A stretch of 64,000 bases of DNA from Streptomyces sp. P3 (lineage in GTDB: Bacteria > Actinomycetota > Actinomycetes > Streptomycetales > Streptomycetaceae): NCBI GenBank assembly GCA_016893485.2, contig JAFEKX020000001.1:6279501-6343500 (forward strand), read 5' to 3'. The position numbers and the translations under genes are program-made. Positions within the stretch are counted from its first letter, which is position 1. Each line of letters opens with the position of its first letter. A model generated the notes under the pieces. That model was given only the letters and a program-made list of their open reading frames with translations. It ran no database searches and was not told the origin of the DNA. Shown here piece by piece: positions 24,733-34,930 of the stretch.

Positions 24733-26940
24733 ATGGAGGGCGAGATTCCGCGGGCCGGGCGGCGGGCCAGGGAGCTGTGCGAGCGGGGCACGCAGCTGTA
24801 CGACGTGGCGCGCACCCTGCGCGCCGACCACCACGCGCGCGCTCGACGCCGTCCGCTCCGCCCTGGAGCCCCTGCGGGCCGAACTGGTCGCGCAGGAGCT
24901 GGAGTCCATCCCGGTCGCCCGCCTGAAGGACGTCACCGAGGGCCGGCTGCGGCTCGGGGCCGTGGAGGCGGCGGGCCTGACCTCCGTGCGCGCGGTGCAC
25001 CAGGCGAGCCGGTACGAACTGCGGCAACTGCCCGGCGTGGGGCAGCAGACCGCCGACCGCGCGCTCGCCGCCGCCCGGCAGATCGCGCGCGCCGTCGCGG
25101 AGACCGTCTCCGTCCGCATCGACGTCGACCACCCCGAACCCCGCACCACCGCCCTGGTCATCGCGCTGCAACGGCTCGTGGAGGCGGGCCCGGAGCTGCG
25201 CCGCGCCCTGGACGCGGCCACCCGCCTCGACGAACAGCTCGGCGCCCTGCTCCCTGTGGCCCGCCCCGCCAGCAGCAAGCTCCTGATGGCGCTCGCCAGC
25301 CGCAAGCGGAGGGACGGCGCGCTCGCCGCGGTCGCCGAGATCCGCGAACTGCTCGGCGACCCGGCCGCCAAGGACGTACGCCTGCTGATCGCCCAGGCCT
25401 CCACCGACCTGCTGCGCCCGCCGGTCTCCGAGATCGAGGCCTGGGTCGACTTCGAGCTGCGCTCCGCCGAGTACTACAGCCAGCTCGCCGAGGTCGACGG
25501 GCAGCAGCCGGACCTCGCGGCCAGCGAGGGCTTCCTCCCCGCGGAGCTGGCCGAGCGCGTGCACGCCCAGCCGCTGGACGACACCCACCGCCGGGTCTCC
25601 CTGCGCGGATACCAGTCGTTCGGGGCGCGCTTCGCCCTGGCCCAGCGCCGGGTCGTCCTCGGGGATGAGATGGGACTCGGCAAGACCGTCCAGGCCATCG
25701 CCGCCCTCGCCCACCTCGCGGCCGAGGGCCAGCACCACTTCCTGGTGGTCTGCCCGGCCAGCGTGCTGATCAACTGGACCCGCGAGATCCGCACCCGCAG
25801 CACCCTGCGCGCGCTGCCGGTGCACGGCCCGGACCGGCACGAGGCCTACGCGGAGTGGGGCGAGCGCGGCGGGGTCGCGATCACCACCTTCGACACCCTG
25901 CACACCCTGCCCGCACCGGCCGACCCGTCACCGAAGGGCAAGAGGGCCGGCACCGACGCGCCTACGGCCCCCACCCTGGGCATGCTCGTCGTGGACGAGG
26001 CCCACTACGTGAAGAACCCGGACACCCGCCGTACCAGATCGGTCGCCCTGTGGACCGAGCGCTGCGACCGCGTCCTGTTCCTCACCGGCACCCCATGGAG
26101 AACCGGGTCGAGGAGTTCCGCACCCTCGTCCGCCACCTCCGCCCCGACCTCCTGCCGGCCGTCCGCAACGGCACGGCGGCGGCCGGACCGCACGCCTTCC
26201 GCAAGTCCGTCGCCCCCGCCTACCTGCGGCGCAACCAGGAGGACGTCCTCACCGAACTGCCCGCCCTGGTCCAGGTCGACGAGTGGGTGGAGCTGGGCGT
26301 CGCCGACCGCGAGGCGTACGACCGCGCGGTCGGCGACGGCAACTTCATGGCGATGCGCCGCGCCGCCTACGCCGACCCCGAGAAGTCCGCGAAGCTCCAG
26401 CGCCTGCGCGAACTGGTCGCCGAGGCCGCGGACACAACGGCGTGAAGGTGGTCGTCTTCTCCTACTTCCGTGACGTCCTCGCCGCCGTCGAACAGGCCCT
26501 GGAGAAGGGCGTGTTCGGCCCCATCTCCGGAAGCGTCCCGGCGGCCCGCCGACAGCAGCTCGTCGACGACTTCACCCAGGCCACCGGCCACGCCGTCCTG
26601 CTCTCCCAGATCGAGGCGGGCGGCGTCGGCCTCAACCTCCAGGCCGCCTCCCTCGTCATCCTCTGCGAACCCCAGGTCAAGCCGACGGTGGAGCACCAGG
26701 CCGTGGCCCGCGTCCACCGCATGGGCCAGATACGCACGGTCCAGGTGCACCGCATGCTCGCCGCCGACAGCGTGGACGACCGGCTCCTGACCATCCTCAA
26801 GAACAAGGACCGCCTCTTCGACGCGTTCGCCCGCCGCAGCGACCTGGCGGAGGCGACTCCGGACGCGATCGACATCTCCGACGCGTCCCTGGCGCGGCGG
26901 ATCGTGGAGGAGGAGCAGCGGAGATTGGCGGGGAGTCAAC
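24733..26940 (+). CDS. SNF2-family DEAD/DEAH helicase with N-terminal helix-hairpin-helix
   Basis: About 735 residues over four frames from ATG 24733. The N-terminus is helical (RARELCERGTQLYDVARTLR), followed by a putative helix-hairpin-helix (VHQASRYELRQLPGVGQQTA). Helicase core: Q/I region RVSLRGYQSFGARFALAQRR, Walker A VVLGDEMGLGKTVQAIAALA, FLVVCPASVLINWTREIRTR, DEAH box MLVVDEAHYVKNPDTRRTRS, RVLFLTGTPMENRVEEFRTL, motif V LSQIEAGGVGLNLQAASLVI and motif VI VARVHRMGQIRTVQVHRMLA. Breaks near 24840, 26092 (C4 for C5) and 26435. The C-terminal stop is unclear: it should lie near 26940, where the convergent GH65 gene ends; the uncorrected frame runs on to 27236. Confidence 0.9.
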
Positions 26941-29577
26941 CGAGCCCGTTCCCAAGGACCTTGGGCGGTCGCGAGCGCACGTCGAGTTCGGCGAGCGCGG
27001 CACCCGTACCGCCCCGCACGCTGACGCGGACATACCGGGCGGGTGTCCCGTTGGGGGTGTACCAGGTGTGCCGGTCGGTCGACACCTCGACGGTGAAGGA
27101 CGTCGGCGGTTTCGCCCAGGTGGGCCGTACCGTCCCGACGCGCTCCGCGTGGCCCAGGTCGACGGTGAAAGCGGCGCGGTCGGCGTCCGGGGACCAGGAG
27201 GTCGCGGGGCTGCCGTCGACCGCCGCCTCCGGGTAGCGGCCGGAGACCGAGGAGGTCGCCGTCGCCGGGTGGCAGCGGGCCAGGTCGGTGGTGGGGGTGA
27301 GATCGGGGCGCCGGGTCCTGAGGGTGACCGTGTCGGAGAGGGTGCGGCGGCCCTCGGGGTGTCCAGCACGAAGGGCGCACCCGCTCGCAGTCGGACGGTC
27401 GTCGACTTCGCCCCGATCGCGACGTCGTACGTACGACCGCGCCAGCGCAGCCCCGACAGGCGTACGCCGTCCGCGAGTTGGGGCGGCAGGCTCGGGTCGA
27501 GGTGGAGGGTGTCGGGGCGCAGGCGCAGACCGGTGAGGCCGTGGGTGAAGACCTGGAGGAAGCCGCCCTTGCCGGTGAGGAAGTCCTGCGCGGGGGAGCC
27601 CGCGAGGGGGTCGGACGCGCCCGCCTTGTCACCGCGCGACTCCGAGAACAGGGCGAACGGGCCACGCGCGAACGGCTGGTAGGCCCGCCGCAGGTAGGTG
27701 TACGCGGCACAGCCCGGCTCGTCGATCGCCGCCGCGTCGATGGCGTGGACGGCGTCGGTCATGGCGGGGCCGTCGGGGTCGGTGCGTCCGGCGTAGTAGT
27801 CGAGGGTGGCGGCGGCGGCACCGGCCGGCATGGGCCACTCCAGCGGGTAGATCAGCAGCACGGTGTCCGCCTGCTTGATCTGGGAGCCGTTGTAGCCGTC
27901 GTACTGGAGGAAGATCCTGCGCTTCGGGTCGTAGGGGATGCGCAGACGGTTCGCGACGGTGAGCCAGTCGGTGGGGGCGGGGGTGCCGAGGGCGCGGGCC
28001 GCGGCGTTCGCGGCGCGCAGGGCGGTGGCGGCGACGGCGTTGGTGTAGACGCCGTCGTCGACGCCGTTGCTGTACTCGTCGGGCCCGGCGACCTCCTTGA
28101 CGGAGTACGAGCCGTCGGTGTTCTTCGTGGCCCGCGAAGTCCAGTACTGGGCAAGGCCGTTGAGGAGGGGCCGGCCCCGGGTGCGGAGCCAGGTGCGGTC
28201 GCCGGTGGCGAGGTAGTACTGCCAGGCGGCGAGGGCGATGTCGCCCTGGAGGTGGTTCTGGGTGAGGCAGTGCGGGGTTGCCAGCTCTGGCACTCGTTCC
28301 ACAGCCGGCCGTGACTCGCGCTCGTCCAGGGGAAGAACAGCCCCTTCACGGCGGTCTTCGCGGCGTTCTCGGCGGCGGCCGTCCGGGTGCGGTAGCGATA
28401 CTCGAGGACCGGGCGGGCGAGGTCGGGGTGGGTGACCAGCAGCGACGGGAACATCCACGTCTCCGCGTCCCAGAACACCATGCCCGCGTAGTTGTCGCTG
28501 GTCAGTCCGGCGGGCGCGATGCTGTTCCGGGCGCCGGACCGCAGCGCGGACAGCAGCCCGTACTGGGCGGAACGGACCCAGAGTTGGAGATCCGGCTGCC
28601 CCGGCACCTCGATGTCCGACGCCCACAACGCCCGCCACGCGGCGGTGTGCGAGGCGAGCAGCGCGTCCCACCCGCGCCGCGCGGCCCGGACGGCGGCGTC
28701 CTGCGCGGCGGACCGGGGTCGGATGAGGTGAGGGTGGTGTCGACGCCGACGTACTTGGTGGCGGTGTAGGTGTGCCCGGAGCGTACGGGGACGACGCTCG
28801 CCTGACTGACACTCAACTCGCCTTGCTCGCGGGCACGTTGACCACGCCCCGGCGCATCAAGCACGGAGGCGACGGCCCCGTCGACGCCTGTCCCGTCCGT
28901 GCGGAAGGCCACGCCGATGGTGTGGTCGCCGAGGTGGCCGCCGTCGGTCTGCGTGATACGGCGGGCACCACGCCCGTCGAGGCGGTCGGTGAGGGTGAGT
29001 CGACCGTCCCAGTGGGGAGTCACCCGCAGGCGTACGGCGCCGGTGTGCGGGGCGTCGCGGGCGGCGAGGACGTCGTAGACGAGGTCGGTGCGGCGGCCGT
29101 CGGTGGTGGTCCAGGTGAGGGACGTACGGATGGAGCCGCAGCGGAGGTCGAGGGCCTGGCGGTAGTGCGAGATCCGGCCGCGGTCGCCGTAGGTCTCGGC
29201 ACCGGCGGTGACGTCTAGACCGGTCCAGTTCGGCAGCCCGGCGAGCGCCTCACGCCCGGCCGTGTTCGCGGGCCCACGGGCGTAGAGACCGGACACGAAC
29301 GCGCCGTCGTAACGCGGGGTGTAGAGCGGCCATCCGGTCTTCTCCCCGGACGCGGCATAGCCCGCACCGGCGGGCGGGACGCGGGTGCCGAGATAGCCGT
29401 TGCCGACGTAGGGGTGGTACGTGTCGGCCGGGTCGATCCGGGTGGCGGACGGGGTCCAGCCGGGGGTGCCGCAGTCGTCGCGGAGGTGGGGGCGGGGCGC
29501 GGCGACCGCCGGGGAGAGGGGGGGGGAGGAACAGGGCGGCGGCGAGGGGGGAGCAGGAGGCGGGTGGGTTTGGGCAC
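26936..29577 (-). CDS. Secreted GH65-family glycoside hydrolase with C-terminal F5/8C (discoidin) domain
   Basis: About 880 residues on several frames. GTG 29577 begins a signal peptide (PKPTRLLLPLAAALFLPP...SPAVAAP). N-terminal beta-sandwich: YHPYVGNGYLGTRVPPAGAG, RYDGAFVSGLYARGPANTAG. The (alpha/alpha)6 core contains MVFWDAETWMFPSLLVTHPD and SYSVKEVAGPDEYSNGVDDG, the Glu of KEVAGPDEY being the GH65 acid catalyst. GDIALAAWQYYLATGDRTWL and QYDGYNGSQIKQADTVLLIY follow. The C-terminal discoidin-like domain (AAVDGSPATSWSPDADRAAF, VSTDRHTWYTPNGTPARYVR) suggests carbohydrate binding. Secreted acid trehalase (ATH1-like) or a kojibiose/nigerose-type hydrolase is possible. Breaks near 27360, 28275, 28720 and in the signal region. 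Confidence 0.85.
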
Positions 29578-29737
29578 CGTTCGACGATGGGGTGCGGTGG
29601 GGGGCGGGGGTGGAGGGCGCGCGGAGGGTTACCACGGACGGGGGTGGGTGAGGGGTTCCCCTGCCCGGGGTCGGTCGGTCTGTCGTAGCGGGTGGGGTGC
29701 CTCCCCCTACGGCCGAAGGGGGAGGCGGATCGCCGCA

Positions 29738-31072
29738 TCAGGGCGTGGGATTCGGGGCGTTCCCGTACGGGGTCGGGTCGGTGACCCAGCCCGCTGTCAG
29801 GGCCAGGCGGGATTCGCGGTGTACGGCCAGGAAGGCGAAGGGGCGGTCGAAGCGGGCCCTGACGACGGTGGTGGTGCAGCGGAGGTCGGGCGGGGCGCCG
29901 CCCGGGGCCGTGGCGACCGCGGTGACTGCGGCGGGCGCGGAAGCCGAGGGCGCCGAACTGGGCGATCGTCGACTGTTCCGCCTGCCCGATGGCCAGCGGG
30001 GACGGGCTGATGCCGGGAAGTGACCGGCCCTGGGGTCCAGCGCCGTCGTGAGCCCGAACAGGCCGCGCAGGTGCCGGAGATCGTGCCGCGCGCGCAGGTC
30101 GTACGCCACGGTCGTGACGGACAGCTCCGGCGGTTGCGGTGTGGCGCAGCGCTGTTGCTCGACACGCAGGCCCGGTCCCACGTCCCCGTACGGGAGTTGG
30201 CCGCCGGCCACCACGGGAATGCGGCGGGCCAGGATCTCAACTCCCGTGCCCAGCACCTGAGCTGGGGTCATGTGCTGCTCGCCGAGCAGAAGATGGACGT
30301 CGATGCCGTTGTCGCCGGGGACCTTGAGTTCGGTGACATGACCCTGCGGGCCGCTCGCCACGCCGACCCGGTCGAGCCGTACGCCGGTGCGATGCAGCCC
30401 GGCCAGCCGCCGCCCCCGCCAGGGTCCGGCGTCCGGGGTGAGCAGCAACTCGCCGAAGGGACGCGGCCATTCGGTCCGGAGCGCCAGCGCGCTCGCCAGG
30501 ACCAGCTGCACACCCTCGTCCAGCGCGACCGGCATCCGCTCGATGAGCCCACCCGTCCGCTCGGCGGCCCACGCGTCCAACTCCCGCTGACAGGAAGGGA
30601 GATCCTCGGTCAGTACGCCGTGCGTGCCCGCCGGGAGCCCGGCCCGCCACTCCTCCCGTACGGCCAGTTCGGGTCCGGTCCACAGCCCGAGTGCGGAGTT
30701 CAGGCCGGGCATCGCCGCCATCCCGGCCAGCAACTCCCGTGCGGCGGCGGCAGCTTGGTCACCCGGTATCCCCACCGCGTCCGCGAGTTCCGCCCGCGCG
30801 GCCCCCGACGCCCCGTCGGCGAGCAGCGCGAGCAGCGGCCACACCCCGGCCGCCGAGAAGACCGTGGCGCCGGCCACCGGAGAGGCCGAGCCGTGGACCG
30901 CCGAGTCACCGCTCAGCGCCTCCGCCCAACGCGCCGTCAGCCGATTGACCGCGTCGACCGTCCGTCCCGTCGCCGGTTCCTCGACCACCGCGCCCTGAAC
31001 CGCCGTTCCCCCGACCACCGCGCCCCGCCCGCTCCCAATTCCGCCCCCGTGAGTCCCGTAGCGCAAGATCAC
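29738..31072 (-). CDS. Serpin (proteinase inhibitor I4 family)
   Basis: About 444 residues from GTG 31072. N-terminal serpin block: AVNRLTARWAEALSGDSAVH, ATVFSAAGVWPLLALLADGA, SGAARAELADAVGIPG. Central: ALGLWTGPELAVREEWRAGL, VALDEGVQLVLASALALRTE. C-terminal: reactive-loop hinge AAVTAVATAPGGAPPD, then the serpin signature RFDRPFAFLAVHRESRLALT AGWVTDP (written with a gap). Two near-compensating breaks between about 29940 and 30025 scramble the segment before the hinge; one added C restores GISPSPLAIGQAEQSTIAQF. The small-residue hinge (AAVTAVAT) is consistent with an inhibitory serpin. No signal peptide is obvious. Confidence 0.85.
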   Translation of the reverse strand: MILRYGTHGGGIGSGRGAVVGGTAVQGAVVEEPATGRTVDAVNRLTARWAEALSGDSAVHGSASPVAGATVFSAAGVWPLLALLADGASGAARAELADAVGIPGDQAAAAARELLAGMAAMPGLNSALGLWTGPELAVREEWRAGLPAGTHGVLTEDLPSCQRELDAWAAERTGGLIERMPVALDEGVQLVLASALALRTEWPRPFGELLLTPDAGPWRGRRLAGLHRTGVRLDRVGVASGPQGHVTELKVPGDNGIDVHLLLGEQHMTPAQVLGTGVEILARRIPVVAGGQLPYGDVGPGLRVEQQRCATPQPPELSVTTVAYDLRARHDLRHLRGLFGLTTALDPRAGHFPASARPRWPSGRRNSRRSPSSAPSASAPAAVTAVATAPGGAPPDLRCTTTVVRARFDRPFAFLAVHRESRLALTAGWVTDPTPYGNAPNPTP

Positions 31073-31119
31073 GTGACCGCGCACGGGAAGGCTATCGTCG
31101 GCACCCCAGCCCCCGATGA

Positions 31120-31480
31120 TCAGCCCCGGTCCTCCCCGGTCCTCCCCGGCCCCGGGGTCCCCCGACTCTCCCCGCCGCCCACGTCTCCCGCAGCTCCAGT
31201 GTCCGCTTCGTCCACAGCCCGAGGGCCGAGTCCACATCCCGTATCGCCGCGAGCCCGACCATCAACTCCCGTGCGGCGGCGGCAGCTTGGCCGGCGGGCA
31301 GCCCCACCGCGTCCGCCAGTTCCGCCCGCGCCGCACCCCCGGCACCGTCCGCGAGCAGCGTCGGCAGCGGCCACACTCCGGCGGCCGAGAACGCCGTGCC
31401 CCGTCGGAGACCGGGCCCACCGCGCGGCAAGCGCGTTCACCGCCCGTACGGTCCCCCGCGCGACCCGCATACCGCCCCCG
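31120..31480 (-). pseudogene. Truncated serpin paralogue (N-terminal fragment)
   Basis: Directly upstream of the serpin and on the same strand. VARGTVRAVNALAARWA, then after an internal deletion of about 15 codons TAFSAAGVWPLPTLLADGAG, GAARAELADAVGLPAGQAAA, AARELMVGLAAIRDVDSALG and LWTKRTLELRETWAAG. It matches the first 120 residues of the neighbouring serpin closely and then ends, with no reactive loop. A tandem duplication followed by loss of the 3' two thirds explains it. Confidence 0.75.
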
Positions 31481-31582
31481 CTCATCTCACGCTTACCATG
31501 CGCCAAGTCGTACGACCGTCCCGCATCTGAAGATCTCCAGCGCTCCCCGGAGATCCCCGCCCGAACCAGGAGCACGGCACCC

Positions 31583-32993
31583 GTGTCCATACCCCCGCCC
31601 CGGAGCCCCAAGGGCCGCCCACCCAGGGTCCCGAGAGCCCCCAGGACCAGCCCCCGGCCCCGGGCCCGTCTCCCACCCCGCAGGCAGCCACCCCGTTCAA
31701 CCCGTACGCCCCGCCCGAGTCGAAGGCGCAGGACCCGTACGCCTCGCCGCAGCCGTACCCCCAGCCCCAGGACCCGTACGCACCCCCGCGGTCCCCTACG
31801 GCGCGCAGCCCCAACTCCCGTACGGGACACCGCCGCAGAGCCCCTACGGCCCATACCCCCAGGGTCCCCCACCCCTCCGGGTCCCCCGAGCCCCTACGGG
31901 CCGCAGCCCTACCAGACCTGGGGGCAGGGCTACACGCCGTACAACAACCCCGCGCCCCTGAACGGCATGTCCGTCGCCGCGCTCGTGCTCGGGATCCTGT
32001 GCTGCATCCCGGGCGTCGGAGTCGTCCTCGGGCTGATCGCGCTGAACCAGATCAAGAAGCGGGGCGAGCGCGGGCGGAGCATGGCGGCGGCCGGGATGGT
32101 GCTGTCGGCGTTCGGGCTGATGGTGTGGGTGCTCGGTGCGACCGGCGCGGCGACCGGCCTCTGGGACGACATGAAGGACAGCGCGCGCAACAACACCAGC
32201 GCCTCGCCCGCGAAGGGCGAGTGCTTCGACGCGCCCGGCGGTTCGCTGGAGGGGCGGGCGTACGACTTCGACGTGGTGCCCTGCGCCGTCGAGCACGACG
32301 GCGAGGTGTTCGCCGTCGTGCGGATGGACGGCGGCAGCTACCCGGGGACAAGGAGGTCACGGCCACCGCCGACGACAAGTGCTACGCCCTCCAGGACGCG
32401 TACGCCATGGACGGCTGGGCCGTACCCGACGACGTGGACATCTACTACGTCACCCCGACCGCGCAGAGCTGGAGCCTGGGCGACCGCGAGATCACCTGTG
32501 TGTTCGGCAACACGGACGAGGACGCGAACCTGCCGGGCGGTTCGCTGCGCAACGACGCCACGACCCTCGACCAGGACCAGGTCGCGTATCTGAAGGCGGC
32601 TCACGTCCTCAACACCGCGCTGGACTGGGCGCCCGACGCGCAGTACGTCGAGGACGACCTGCCGGGGCACCGGGCCTGGGCCGGCCGGGTCTCGACCGCG
32701 CTGACCCGGCAGGCCGACCTGCTGGAGGGCCACGAGTGGCCGGCCACGTCCAAGCAGCCGGTCGCGGCCCTGGTCAGGACCTGCGGGCGGCGCAGAAGGA
32801 GTGGGCGAAGGCGGCCACGGCCTCCGACGCCGACGAGTTCTACGCCCACTACGACAAGGGCGCCGACCTCATCGACCCCAAGAAGTCCGTCACCGCCCGC
32901 AAGGCTCTGGGGCTCGCCACGACCCCTCCGTCGTACGACGGGAGCGACAGCGGTGGGGACGGCGGGGGAGATGCCGGTGGCATGGAGGTGTGA
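31583..32993 (+). CDS. DUF4190 membrane protein with Septum_form-type C-terminal domain
   Basis: About 470 residues over several frames, GTG 31583. A long Pro/Tyr/Gln-rich cytoplasmic leader (NPYAPPESKAQDPYASPQPY, YGTPPQSPYGPYPQG) is followed by two transmembrane helices of the DUF4190 type (MSVAALVLGILCCIPGVGVV, SMAAAGMVLSAFGLMVWVLG). The extracellular domain has paired cysteines (KGECFDAPGG, DVVPCAVEHDGEVFAVVRM, DDKCYALQDAYAMDGWAVPD, EITCVFGNTDED), as in Septum_form proteins. An acidic Gly/Asp tail (SDSGGDGGGDAGGMEV) ends it. Such proteins are predicted to act at the actinobacterial cell envelope or septum. Breaks near 31650, 31795, 31870, 32343 and 32777. Confidence 0.8.
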
Positions 32994-33087
32994 CGGCTCC
33001 TATAGCGGGGAGAAAGTGCCTGGGTAAAGCCCACGCCGGGCAGAAATCATCACATCGAGTGATTCTCTGGCCTTTGCTTGCATGGCA

Positions 33088-33100
33088 CAACCCACGGTTG
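33088..33100 (+). promoter_or_regulatory. Inverted repeat CAACC-CAC-GGTTG upstream of the GntR gene
   Basis: Perfect 5-bp arms (33088-33092 and 33096-33100), 41 bp before the GntR start, within a short AT-richer leader containing tctgtacaacc. GntR/HutC regulators commonly bind such dyads in their own promoter, so an autoregulatory operator is plausible. Confidence 0.35.
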
Positions 33101-33140
33101 CCAGGCTGTTGCTGTCTGTACAACCTGATGGGAGCGGCCA

Positions 33141-33896
33141 GTGACATTCGGTGAGCAGCCGGCGTATCTGCGCGTCGCGGGTGATCTCCGCAAGAAGATC
33201 GTCGACGGCCAGCTGCCCCCGCACACCCGGCTGCCCTCACAGGCCCGGATCCGCGAGGAGTACGGGGTCTCCGACACGGTCGCGCTCGAGGCGCGCAAGG
33301 TGCTGATGGCCGAGGGGCTGGTCGAGGGCCGCTCCGGGTCGGGGACGTATGTGCGCGAGCGTCCCGTGCCGCGGCGCGTGTCCCGCTCCGGGTTCCGCCC
33401 GCCGGCCGGTGCGACGCCGTTCCGGCAGGAGCAGGCCGACCCGGGGGAGGCGCGCGGCACCTGGGAGTCCAGCAGCGAGCAGGCCGAGGCCTGCGGCGCC
33501 ATCGCCGAGCGGCTCGCGCTCCAGCCCGGCGAGCGCGTGATGTGCACGAAGTACGTGTTCCGGGACGCCGGCGAGACGATGATGCTCTCCACGTCCTGGG
33601 AGCCCCTCGCGGTGACCGGCCGTACGCCCGTGATGCTGCCCGAGGAGGGGCCGCTCGGCGGGATGGGGGTCGTCGAGCGGATGCGCGCGATCGACGTCGT
33701 CGTGGACAACGTCACCGAGGAGGTCGGCGCCCGGCCGGGTCTCGCCGAGGAGTTGCTCGCCCTGGGAGGTGTCCCCGGGCATGTGGTCCTGGTCATCCAG
33801 CGGACGTACTACGCCTCGGGGCGCCCGGTGGAGACGGCCGACGTGGTGGTCCCGGCGGACCGGTACCGGATCGCGTATCACCTGCCGGTGAAGTAG
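33141..33896 (+). CDS. GntR-family regulator, HutC subfamily (UTRA domain)
   Basis: 251 residues from GTG 33141, intact frame. N-terminal winged helix: QPAYLRVAGDLRKKIVDGQL, PPHTRLPSQARIREEYGVSD, LEARKVLMAEGLVEGRSGSG, TYVRERP. The UTRA effector domain follows (AERLALQPGERVMCTKYVFR, MMLSTSWEPLAVTGRTPVML, RPGLAEELLALGGVPGHVVL, IQRTYYASGRPVETADVVVP, DRYRIAYHLPVK). There is no adjacent metabolic operon, so its effector cannot be inferred. This layout (GntR then a small SPOR gene and Nudix) is seen in Streptomyces core regions. Confidence 0.95.
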   Translation: MTFGEQPAYLRVAGDLRKKIVDGQLPPHTRLPSQARIREEYGVSDTVALEARKVLMAEGLVEGRSGSGTYVRERPVPRRVSRSGFRPPAGATPFRQEQADPGEARGTWESSSEQAEACGAIAERLALQPGERVMCTKYVFRDAGETMMLSTSWEPLAVTGRTPVMLPEEGPLGGMGVVERMRAIDVVVDNVTEEVGARPGLAEELLALGGVPGHVVLVIQRTYYASGRPVETADVVVPADRYRIAYHLPVK

Positions 33897-34305
33897 CGCA
33901 CCGGCAGTGAAGTGGAGCACCGGGTGGTGTGACGAGTAGGGCAACGGGGCGTGCGGTGTGGTGCGTTGTAGTGCGTTTCAGGTGAAGTAGCGCACGCTTC
34001 CCGGCAGTTGGTCCGGCTTGTCGACGGAACCGGCCAATCCGCCCTGCCCTGCGGGCCGTTGGATTCCGGTCTTTCTCGCAGGTCGTTCACGGCACCTGTA
34101 GCGTGCCCCTCACCGGAAGCATCGAGGTGCGCCGACGGCGCGTTCACCGGTGTGCGCCCCCTGCGTCTTGGCTGGTTGCGTACCTCTTTGTGAAAAGCCG
34201 TATTCGCTGCGTGAAGGTTAGGCGTAGGCTCCGGCATATGCGGATTGCGGTTTCCTTATGGGGTGGGGCACGGCACGAACCGCGAGCTGGAAGCGGAGGG
34301 GCGCG
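33897..34305. other. Intergenic region with a short direct repeat
   Basis: No gene is visible in these 409 bp. A 15-bp word spanning the GntR stop (33887-33901, ggtgaagtagcgcac) recurs at 33981-33995. The last 150 bp are lower in GC (cctctttgtgaaaagccgta and following) and presumably hold the promoter of the SPOR gene; no firm -35/-10 could be assigned. Confidence 0.5.
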
Positions 34306-34497
34306 ATGAACGACAACACGATCACCCTGCCCTGGCTCGTGATACGGCAGGACGACAACGGCAATCGCTACCGCGTGGGCAGGTACGCGACCCGCGCCGA
34401 GGCGCAGAAGATCGCGGACAGCCTCGACGACCGCGGGCACAAGCAGCTCTACTGGGTCGAGCGGATCGGGCAGCACGGCGACGCGACCCGCAACTGA
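34306..34497 (+). CDS. Small SPOR-domain-like protein
   Basis: 63 residues from ATG 34306, preceded by GGAGGGG. MNDNTITLPWLVIRQDDNGN, RYRVGRYATRAEAQKIADSL, DDRGHKQLYWVERIGQHGDA. This is the one-domain protein annotated in Streptomyces as SPOR-domain protein (beta-alpha-beta-beta fold usually binding denuded glycan). It has no membrane anchor or signal peptide, so a cell-wall role is doubtful. Highly conserved in length; 23 bp before the Nudix gene. Confidence 0.85.
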   Translation: MNDNTITLPWLVIRQDDNGNRYRVGRYATRAEAQKIADSLDDRGHKQLYWVERIGQHGDATRN

Positions 34498-34520
34498 CCG
34501 CACCCCGTAGGCTCCCGCGC

Positions 34521-34930
34521 ATGACGACACGGATCGTGGTGGTCGGAGCCGCCCTCTTGGACGACGGCCGCCTCCTCGCCGCGCGCCGCAGCGCACCCCC
34601 GAACTCGCCGGACGCTGGGAACTCCCCGGCGGCAAGGTCGAGCCCGGCGAGCGCCCCGAGGCCGCGCTGGTACGCGAGTTGAGCGAGGAACTCGGCGTCG
34701 ACGCGGAGACCGTCGAGCGCGTCCCCGGCGAATGGCCCCTGAAGCCGCCGTACGCCCTCCAGGTCTGGACGGCCCGCCTGCTCCCCGGCTCACCGCACCC
34801 CCGCCCGCTCGAAGACCACGACGAACTCCGCTGGCTCACCCCCGCCGACATCTGGACGGTCGCCTGGCTCGACCAGGACGTCCCCGCCGTACGCGAGACG
34901 CTCGCGCTGCTCGACACCCGGGCCCGCTGA
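34521..34930 (+). CDS. Nudix hydrolase (MutT / 8-oxo-dGTP diphosphatase-like)
   Basis: About 136 residues from ATG 34521. MTTRIVVVGAALLDDGRLLA, then after one missing C in a C5 run (about 34592-34596) the Nudix box GGKVEPGERPEAALVRELSE EL (GX5EX7REUXEEXGU), ending GVDAETVERVPGEWPLKPPY and DELRWLTPADIWTVAWLDQD. MutT-type enzymes hydrolyse oxidised nucleoside triphosphates. The start and box are unambiguous despite the break. Confidence 0.92.

Noticed and set aside
26940..27236. C-terminal extension of the SNF2 helicase to 27236
   Set aside because: That stretch is antisense to the discoidin domain of the GH65 gene and lacks helicase character. A frame error near the true stop is more likely.
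30020..31961. Plus-strand frames of several hundred codons opposite the serpin
   Set aside because: Arg/Pro/Ser-rich shadow sequence. The minus strand gives serpin signatures; only the region from 31583 is genuinely plus-strand coding.
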